From Polyangiaceae bacterium (GTDB lineage: Bacteria; Myxococcota; Polyangia; Polyangiales; Polyangiaceae): a stretch of DNA of 10,180 nt. The stretch covers positions 1 through 10,180 of the forward strand of contig JAICTU010000335.1 in NCBI GenBank assembly GCA_025936205.1, given 5' to 3'. This document shows positions 5,943-10,180 of this stretch, in pieces. How positions within the stretch are numbered: position 1 is the first letter of the stretch; each line of letters opens with the position of its first letter. A model generated the notes under the pieces. That model did not search any database and was not told the origin of the DNA. It worked only from the letters and a program-made list of their open reading frames with translations. The translations under genes were made by a program, and so were the position numbers.

Positions 5943-7048
5943 TGGCACGCTCTTCCCCCGGTGTTGCTGGCGAGCGCGACACGCTGACGCGGGAGCTCGA
6001 GATCCTGGCGCTGCGCGAGATCCGGCTCGAGCACCGCAACATCAATGGCTTGATCTTCGGCGGGCGGCTCGGCTGCCCCAGCTTCGCGCTCTCGGATGCG
6101 AAGGGCCGCCTCGGGCAGTGGCTGTCGTCGACGCGGACGATCGAGCTCTCCCGCCAGCTGCTGGTGGATCTGAGCTGGGGCGCGCTGATCGAAGTGCTGA
6201 AGCACGAGATGGCGCACCAGTTCGTGGACGAGGTGCTGGGGGTGCGCGACGAGGCCGCCCACGGCCCCGCCTTCCGGCGCGTCTGCAGTGAACGCGGCAT
6301 CGACGGGCGCGCGAGCGGCGCTCCCGTCACGGGCGAGCACGAGCAGGCGCCCGAGGAGCGCAGCGCGCTGGAGAAGATTTCACGCCTGCTCAGTCTCGCG
6401 CAGAGCTCCAACGAGCACGAAGCCCAGGCGGCCATGGCCGCCGCCCAGCGCTTGATGCTCAAGTACAATCTGGACGCCTGCGCCCAAGGTCAGGGGCGAG
6501 ACTACTGCTTCCGACATGTGGGCAAGCCCAGCGGTCGCGTCTACGAGGCGCCGCGAATTCTGGCGCTGATCCTCTCCGAGCATTTTTTCGTGGAGACGAT
6601 CTGGGTGCCCGTGTGGCGCCCGCTGGAGGGCAAGCGGGGCAGCGTGATCGAAGTCTGCGGTACCCACGCCAACGTGGAGCTGGCCGACTACGTGCACGAC
6701 TTTCTCACCCAGACCGGCGAGCGGCTGTGGCTGGAGCACAAGCGCTCGCGCAGTATTCGCAGCAATCGCGATCGGCGCGCGTTTCTGGCCGGGGTGATGA
6801 CGGGCTTCCGTGACAAGCTCGCAGGGCAAAAGAAGCAGAATCGCGAACATGGCCTGGTCTGGCGGGGGGATCCCCAGCTGGGCGCGTACGTGAAAGAACG
6901 ACATCCGCGCCTTTCCTGGACGCGCTACTCCAGCAGCCAGCATCATGCAGCACACGCCGAGGGCCGGCGCGCGGGGTCCAGCATCGTGTTGCACCGAGGT
7001 TTGGGCCGCGCGACGGAGAGCCGCGGCCGTCTGCTGGGCTCCGGCTGA
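5942..7048 (+). CDS. SprT-like zinc metalloprotease fused to DUF2786
   Basis: A 368-residue protein. Residues about 15-125 form a SprT-like domain: KHEMAHQF with the zinc-binding HExxH (His88, Glu89, His92) and a third likely ligand at His107 in AAHGPAF. SprT/Spartan proteases cleave DNA-bound proteins in eukaryotes; bacterial members are poorly characterised. Residues about 142-182 are DUF2786 (ALEKISRLLSLAQSSNEHEA, then AQRLMLKYNL). Residues about 195-300 continue with a conserved-looking alpha/beta segment (PRILALILSEHFFVETIW, VIEVCGTHANVELADYV) of the kind that follows DUF2786 in phage and bacterial proteins. The tail after 330 is basic and low complexity. The start ATG overlaps the bolA stop (TGATG), indicating translational coupling, so it is made with BolA and the glutaredoxin fusion. 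No membrane segment or signal peptide is seen. Substrate and the reason for coupling are unknown. Confidence 0.88.
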   Translation: MARSSPGVAGERDTLTRELEILALREIRLEHRNINGLIFGGRLGCPSFALSDAKGRLGQWLSSTRTIELSRQLLVDLSWGALIEVLKHEMAHQFVDEVLGVRDEAAHGPAFRRVCSERGIDGRASGAPVTGEHEQAPEERSALEKISRLLSLAQSSNEHEAQAAMAAAQRLMLKYNLDACAQGQGRDYCFRHVGKPSGRVYEAPRILALILSEHFFVETIWVPVWRPLEGKRGSVIEVCGTHANVELADYVHDFLTQTGERLWLEHKRSRSIRSNRDRRAFLAGVMTGFRDKLAGQKKQNREHGLVWRGDPQLGAYVKERHPRLSWTRYSSSQHHAAHAEGRRAGSSIVLHRGLGRATESRGRLLGSG

Positions 7049-7082
7049 GCGCCCGAATCAGCGATGGATCAGCGTGGGCCAC

Positions 7083-7133
7083 TATCGGCGCGTCCGGATC
7101 CGGACGTTGATCGCTGTGGGTCCAGCGCCGATA
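7083..7133 (+). promoter_or_regulatory. Nested inverted repeats between the SprT and Fis-like genes, possible terminator or leader
   Basis: A perfect 9-base inverted repeat, TATCGGCGC (7083-7091) and GCGCCGATA (7125-7133), encloses a perfect 16-base palindrome CGTCCGGATCCGGACG (7091-7106). In RNA the outer arms would close a structure with an internal GTCCG-GATC-CGGAC hairpin. TTTT follows at 7137-7140. It lies 35 bases beyond the SprT stop and 88 bases before the next start. It may be the terminator of the glutaredoxin-bolA-SprT operon, a structured leader, or an operator for the Fis-like protein. The sequence does not decide among these. Confidence 0.5.
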
Positions 7134-7220
7134 CCGTTTTCCAGCGTGCTCTTCGCACGCCCGTCCCGGTGCGCCGTTCTCATTAAAGGCTGCGCCAAAA
7201 GCGCCGTCCTGATTTGTGCA

Positions 7221-7562
7221 ATGTCAGGACTCACTGAACCCATGCCGTCTGAACAGCGGGCGAAAATGGATTCGTCGGTGCCACCGCCGAAGCCCATCCC
7301 TGCTGTTCAGCATTTCAATGACTTCGCGCGTCTCGACCAGAGCGCGCCCCGCAACGACCTGGCGTCGCCCCGTCCCCAGGTGGACGAGAACGACCCAGTG
7401 CGCGTGCTGGTGAAGCGGCCCATGAAGCTCAGTGAGCTCGAGCGCTTCGCCATCGAGGCTGCTCTGCAGCGCACGGGCGGCAACGTGACCCGAGCCATGC
7501 GACAGCTCGGCATCGGCCGCACCACGCTGTATCGCAAGCTCAAAAAGTACGGTCTGCGCTGA
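7221..7562 (+). CDS. Orphan Fis-type helix-turn-helix DNA-binding protein
   Basis: A 113-residue protein whose C-terminus (about 72-112) is a Fis/NtrC-type HTH: LSELERFAIEAALQRTGGNV, then a second helix and turn RAMRQLGIGRTTLYRKLKKY. This segment closely resembles the DNA-binding domain of sigma-54 activators, but no receiver or AAA+ domain precedes it. The N-terminal 70 residues are proline-rich and poorly ordered in appearance. The start is uncertain: ATG at 7221 has no clear Shine-Dalgarno, ATG at 7242 has AGGA about 12 bases upstream, and ATG at 7266 is also in frame. All three keep the HTH intact. An in-frame opening continues upstream to 6945 but overlaps the SprT gene in another frame and is unlikely. 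Probable role: nucleoid-associated or local transcription regulator; targets unknown. Large palindromes lie on both sides of the gene. Confidence 0.83.
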   Translation: MSGLTEPMPSEQRAKMDSSVPPPKPIPAVQHFNDFARLDQSAPRNDLASPRPQVDENDPVRVLVKRPMKLSELERFAIEAALQRTGGNVTRAMRQLGIGRTTLYRKLKKYGLR

Positions 7563-7571
7563 CGTCGCGCT

Positions 7572-7600
7572 GAGCTCGCCCAGGGGACGCGGGCGAGCTC
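7572..7600 (+). terminator. Hairpin after the Fis-like gene
   Basis: Perfect 10-base inverted repeat GAGCTCGCCC (7572-7581) / GGGCGAGCTC (7591-7600) with a 9-base loop, starting 9 bases after the TGA stop. Position and strength fit a transcription terminator for the Fis-like gene. A U-tract is missing, as is common in GC-rich genomes. Confidence 0.6.
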
Positions 7601-7750
7601 GCGTGCCGGGGCGTTGGACGGAGGGATCGAGCGGGGGCGTTTGCCGTCTCCCGCTGCCATGACAGGTCGGCCGCGCTGGTCGCGGGGGTCTGCTTCCCGG
7701 TGGGAGCCGGCGAAGTCAAAGGCAGCGAGCCGGCAAACGAGGCACCGTGT

Positions 7751-7770
7751 CCTGTAACGCAAGTTACAGG
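7751..7770. promoter_or_regulatory. Perfect dyad CCTGTAAC-GCAA-GTTACAGG upstream of RNase D
   Basis: Eight-base perfect arms (7751-7758 and 7763-7770) around GCAA. Flanking GTG (7747-7749) and CAC (7771-7773) extend the pairing across one bulged T. As DNA it looks like an operator for a dimeric regulator, with arms that are AT-richer than the surroundings. As RNA it would be a hairpin capped by a GNRA tetraloop. TATAAA, resembling a -10 box, follows at 7777-7782. The rest of the 300-base gap 7563-7862 holds the preceding hairpin and no convincing ORF. Confidence 0.5.
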
Positions 7771-7862
7771 CACAGGTATAAAGGGTGCGACGGGACTTCG
7801 GTCACCGGGCAGCAGCGGGATCGAGCTGGCCAGGCTCGCGCGCAGATGCTTTAACGGACGCC

Positions 7863-9011
7863 GTGAGACTCCTGGCCACGCGAGAAGAGCTCGAGGCAGG
7901 GCTGAAGGAGCTCGAGGGCGCCCCTGCCTACTACCTCGACACCGAGTTCGAATCTTCGAAGCGTGGCAAGCGACTGAGCTTGGTCCAGGTTTCGCGGGGC
8001 GACGAGGTGTATCTGATCGACGCGCTACGGCTCGCCGCCCCTCCGATCTCCGCGCCGGGACTAGGCTCGCGCGGCTCTGGGCCGCTGCGCGACCTTGGCA
8101 CCGTGCTCTGCAACCCGGCGACGCAGTGGATTCTGCACGCCGGGCTGCAAGACGTGGAGCTGTTGCTCGATGTCTTCCAGTCCGAGAGCGCCCCGCGGCT
8201 CTTCGACACTCAGGTGGTCTGGGGCTTGCTGGGCCCGGAGGCGAGCGTATCGCTGGCGTTCCTCGTGTTCCGCGTGCTCGGGATCCGCAGCAGCAAGGGC
8301 TACCAGGCTGACGACTGGTTGCGCCGGCCGTTGCCGCGCGCCCAGCTGGAGTATGCCGCCCAGGACATCGCCCACCTGCCCGCGCTGGAAAAGCATCTGC
8401 GCGAGCGCGCCTCGAAAGCGGGGCGCGAGCAGTGGATCCCCGAGGTCTGTCGAGAGCTGCTGCTGCCGGCACCGTCTGAGCCTCTGCCCCTCACCTTCGA
8501 GTCGTTCCGCAACGCCTGGCAGCTGGACGGAATCGGACAGACCGCGCTGCGCTCGCTGATCGATTTTCAGAACTCGATGCCCGGTGATCCTGCGCAGGTG
8601 CAACCCAAGACCCTGCTCTCGATCGCCAGCCGCTTGCCCGCCAACGTCCAGGATCTGGCGCGTATCAAGGGAGTGTCCCCGGGCTTTTGCCGCACGCATG
8701 GCGCGCGGGTGATTGCCCTGTTGGCTCAGGCGAAGCGCGCCGCTCCCGCGGGTGAAGCACTGGAGCCCAGCGACTATGCCAACTTCGATGACATGGTGCG
8801 CGAGGCGCGCCTGTTGCTGGCGCGCGCCGAGCTGTGCGCCGAGCTTTCCATCGCGCCCGATCTCGCGCTGCCCATGGCGCTGATCCGCCGCATGCAGCAG
8901 CGCGCCAACAGCGCGCGCGACCTCTCCGCCGCCAGCTTGGAGCTGCGCGGCTGGCGAGCTGCCGTGCTTGGCGAAAGCTTCACGCGTCGCGTTCAGAGCT
9001 GGGCCGTCTGA
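7863..9011 (+). CDS. rnd: Ribonuclease D (DEDDy 3'-5' exoribonuclease with HRDC domain)
   Basis: A 382-residue 3'-5' exoribonuclease that trims tRNA precursors and other structured RNAs in the cytoplasm. Numbering from the chosen start, the DEDDy catalytic residues are all visible: Asp26 and Glu28 in YLDTEF, Asp97 in HAGLQDVELL, and Tyr164 with Asp168 in YAAQDIAHL. The family segment KGYQADDWLRRPL precedes ExoIII. An HRDC-like helical domain follows (about 210-290), then a second helical region to the C-terminus, as in E. coli RNase D (375 residues). A Gly/Pro-rich stretch at 59-77 looks like a small insertion between ExoI and ExoII. I chose the GTG at 7863 because it leaves the usual 25 or so residues before the first catalytic Asp. 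A GTG at 7785 is in frame and would add 26 residues unlike the family, with no well-spaced ribosome site. The TGA stop is clean. Confidence 0.92.
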   Translation: MRLLATREELEAGLKELEGAPAYYLDTEFESSKRGKRLSLVQVSRGDEVYLIDALRLAAPPISAPGLGSRGSGPLRDLGTVLCNPATQWILHAGLQDVELLLDVFQSESAPRLFDTQVVWGLLGPEASVSLAFLVFRVLGIRSSKGYQADDWLRRPLPRAQLEYAAQDIAHLPALEKHLRERASKAGREQWIPEVCRELLLPAPSEPLPLTFESFRNAWQLDGIGQTALRSLIDFQNSMPGDPAQVQPKTLLSIASRLPANVQDLARIKGVSPGFCRTHGARVIALLAQAKRAAPAGEALEPSDYANFDDMVREARLLLARAELCAELSIAPDLALPMALIRRMQQRANSARDLSAASLELRGWRAAVLGESFTRRVQSWAV

Positions 9012-9524
9012 CGCCCTGCGGCGCCTCTGTCCCCGCAGCCAGTGCCTTCAATAAGCCTGCACGGGGTTGCGCCGGACCCGACGTTTTCTTGCGATGCCAC
9101 ACCCGTGCGTGCAGGCTTCGCGGTTGAAAAGGCTCGTTTGCAACATCGAGCTGCTGCGCCGGGCGGGAATAAAGCGCCGTGACCGAGCGACACCATGGGC
9201 GCCGAGCTACGGCGCGCACTTTGTCGAGCTGGCGGACGGTGCCGCAGATAGGGCTTCAGCAGATCAGGGTCTCCGCGCGGACACGCTGTCGCGGGCGCAA
9301 AAATGTTCGCGCGAATGCCACAAACGACTAGAGGCCATCGCAGCAGATTGTTAATGGAAAGCTGCCAGTGTGCGCCGTTGAGCCCGCACGCTGCGTACCT
9401 CCATTCCGAGCGGCGACGGCACGGGCAACCGCGACGCCCCACGGAGTCACCCTGCACCGGCATGCCGATGTGCAGGACGGTGAGAACGTACATAACGGCG
9501 AGTAGCCCCAGGGAGCATGTTTCT
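9012..9524. other. 513-base intergenic region without a convincing gene
   Basis: This is the longest gap in the window, between RNase D and the porin gene. Open frames exist on both strands (9067-9354 plus, 8993-9493 minus), but their translations are arginine-, cysteine- and proline-rich, lack recognisable motifs, and lack ribosome sites that stand out. The region contains a strong 11-base-arm hairpin (9053-9118), a TTCGCGCGAA palindrome (9306-9315) and AT-richer patches near 9168-9175 and 9345-9364 where a promoter for the porin could lie. No tRNA-like cloverleaf was seen. It could hide a small RNA or simply be a long regulatory or terminator region. Confidence 0.5.
9053..9118 (+). terminator. 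Long hairpin downstream of RNase D
   Basis: Perfect 11-base inverted repeat AAGCCTGCACG (9053-9063) / CGTGCAGGCTT (9108-9118), separated by 44 bases and beginning 42 bases after the rnd stop. A competing register pairs GCACGGGGT (9059-9067) with ACCCGTGC (9101-9108), allowing one bulged G. It may terminate rnd or be the core of a small structured RNA. There is no strong U-tract, and the sequence does not distinguish these. Confidence 0.4.
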
Positions 9525-10180
9525 ATGAGACTTCTGCAGGTAACTTATCGTCTGAGCAGCCTTTCGGCATTGACCGGCCTCGCGCTGCTCACTGCGGCGC
9601 TGCTCACCGCGGCCCCGTCTGCCCTCGCCCAGACGCCGCCCCCGGCGCAACCGCCCGTCATCCAGCCGCTCCCGCCGGCCCCGCCGCCCGTTCGCCAGCC
9701 GGAGCCATTTGCCCCGCCGCCATCCACTGCGCCGCTCGGCACGGCGGAGTTGCTCCCTCCGCCAGCGCCAGCACCGCTGCCGCCCGTGGAGGAGCCGCCC
9801 AAGCCGGCCTCGCACGAGGGCCTGCACTTCAGCGCCTTCGTGGACGCCAACTATGGCTTCCAGACCGCGAAGCAGGGCTCGCCGGCCCCGGCACACCGCG
9901 CCTATGAGTGGAACAATTTCTCGACGGATGCCGCCACCGGCAACAGCTTCTCCAACCAGAACGGCTTCGCTTTGTCCTGGGCCGGCATCGACGCCAGTTA
10001 TGACGCGGGCCAGCTCGGCGCCACCATCAGCCTGCGTGCGGGTCCCTCCGTGCCGATCTTCTACGGTGGCGACAGTGGCCCCCTGGGCATCGACAACATC
10101 ACGCAGGCATTCGTCTCCTGGAACCCGATCCCGCAGCTCAGCATCGACGTCGGTCAGTTCTCCACGATCTTCGGCGCCGA
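9525..10180 (+). CDS. Outer-membrane beta-barrel porin, BBP2/OmpL-like, N-terminal part (3' end outside the window)
   Basis: The frame stays open to the window edge (218 codons visible). The ATG at 9525 has GGGAG 9 bases upstream. Residues 1-35 form a Sec signal peptide: basic start, hydrophobic LSALTGLALLTAALLTAA, and cleavage after SALA before QTPPP. Residues about 36-95 are a proline/alanine-rich linker, periplasmic and disordered in appearance. From about 99 a beta-barrel begins with HFSAFVDANYGFQ and alternating aromatic strands. The segment DVGQFSTIFGAE (207-218) is characteristic of the putative beta-barrel porin 2 family (PF07642), where strands carry the form GxFxTxFGAE. It should sit in the outer membrane and pass small solutes, substrate unknown. 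The Pro-rich linker before the barrel is unusual for a simple porin and could reach peptidoglycan or a partner (inference). The 513-base upstream gap suggests its own promoter. Confidence 0.83.
   Translation, partial: MRLLQVTYRLSSLSALTGLALLTAALLTAAPSALAQTPPPAQPPVIQPLPPAPPPVRQPEPFAPPPSTAPLGTAELLPPPAPAPLPPVEEPPKPASHEGLHFSAFVDANYGFQTAKQGSPAPAHRAYEWNNFSTDAATGNSFSNQNGFALSWAGIDASYDAGQLGATISLRAGPSVPIFYGGDSGPLGIDNITQAFVSWNPIPQLSIDVGQFSTIFGA

Noticed and set aside
7751..7770. LexA (SOS) box
   Set aside because: CTGT and ACAG are present but separated by 10 bases instead of the 8 in the gamma-proteobacterial box, and the sequence does not fit the known myxobacterial LexA motif well.
9053..9118. Integron attC site
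   Set aside because: The inverted repeat lacks the GTTRRRY/RYYYAAC core sites at its ends, and no integrase or cassette structure is nearby.
9067..9354. 95-residue plus-strand frame in the same gap
   Set aside because: No motif, no ribosome site, and it starts inside the 9053-9118 hairpin; likely a chance frame.
8993..9493. 166-residue minus-strand frame in the gap after RNase D
   Set aside because: Composition rich in Arg, Cys, Pro with no domain, overlap with the rnd 3' end and no convincing ribosome site.
1..10180. CRISPR array, insertion sequence, prophage, tRNA or rRNA
   Set aside because: No regularly spaced repeats, transposase or integrase motifs, terminal repeats, cloverleaf or rRNA-like stretches were seen on reading both strands.

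Overview
The window is a strongly GC-rich, gene-dense bacterial chromosome segment. Its GC bias, an FHA protein, an orphan Fis-type regulator, a SprT/DUF2786 fusion and a Grx4 glutaredoxin fused to a rhodanese all point to Myxococcota (a Sorangium/Polyangia-like deltaproteobacterium). This assignment is inferred from style and gene families; there is no rRNA to confirm it. No mobile element, CRISPR array, tRNA or rRNA was seen.

Layout. Bases 2-685 (+) hold the C-terminal half of cysteinyl-tRNA synthetase, entering at its KMSKS motif. A minus-strand block follows, read from right to left: a YdiI/PaaI-like acyl-CoA thioesterase (4489-3947), an FHA-domain protein coupled to it by an ATGA overlap (3950-3315), a seven-iron ferredoxin FdxA (3154-2846), a single-pass membrane coiled-coil protein with six cysteines (2713-1838), and a lactonase-type seven-bladed propeller (1771-746). 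The block converges with cysS across a 60-base gap that contains an inverted repeat.

A plus-strand block diverges from the thioesterase at about 4500-4700. It contains a three-domain protein (Grx4 monothiol glutaredoxin, then a cysteine-free A-type/IscA-like domain, then rhodanese; 4709-5647), a BolA-family protein (5679-5942) and a SprT-like zinc protease with a DUF2786 domain (5942-7048, start overlapping the bolA stop). CGFS glutaredoxins and BolA proteins are known to form [2Fe-2S]-bridged complexes, so this looks like an iron-sulfur trafficking operon with a putative protease or nucleic-acid-associated partner. A short orphan Fis-type DNA-binding protein (7221-7562), RNase D (about 7863-9011), a 513-base gap without a convincing gene, and the start of a BBP2-type outer-membrane porin (9525 to the end) complete the window.

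The most interesting points are the Grx / A-type / rhodanese fusion beside bolA and SprT-DUF2786, the nested inverted repeats between SprT and the Fis-like gene, the 20-base dyad with a GCAA centre before RNase D, and a long hairpin downstream of RNase D. Several start codons are uncertain and are flagged.
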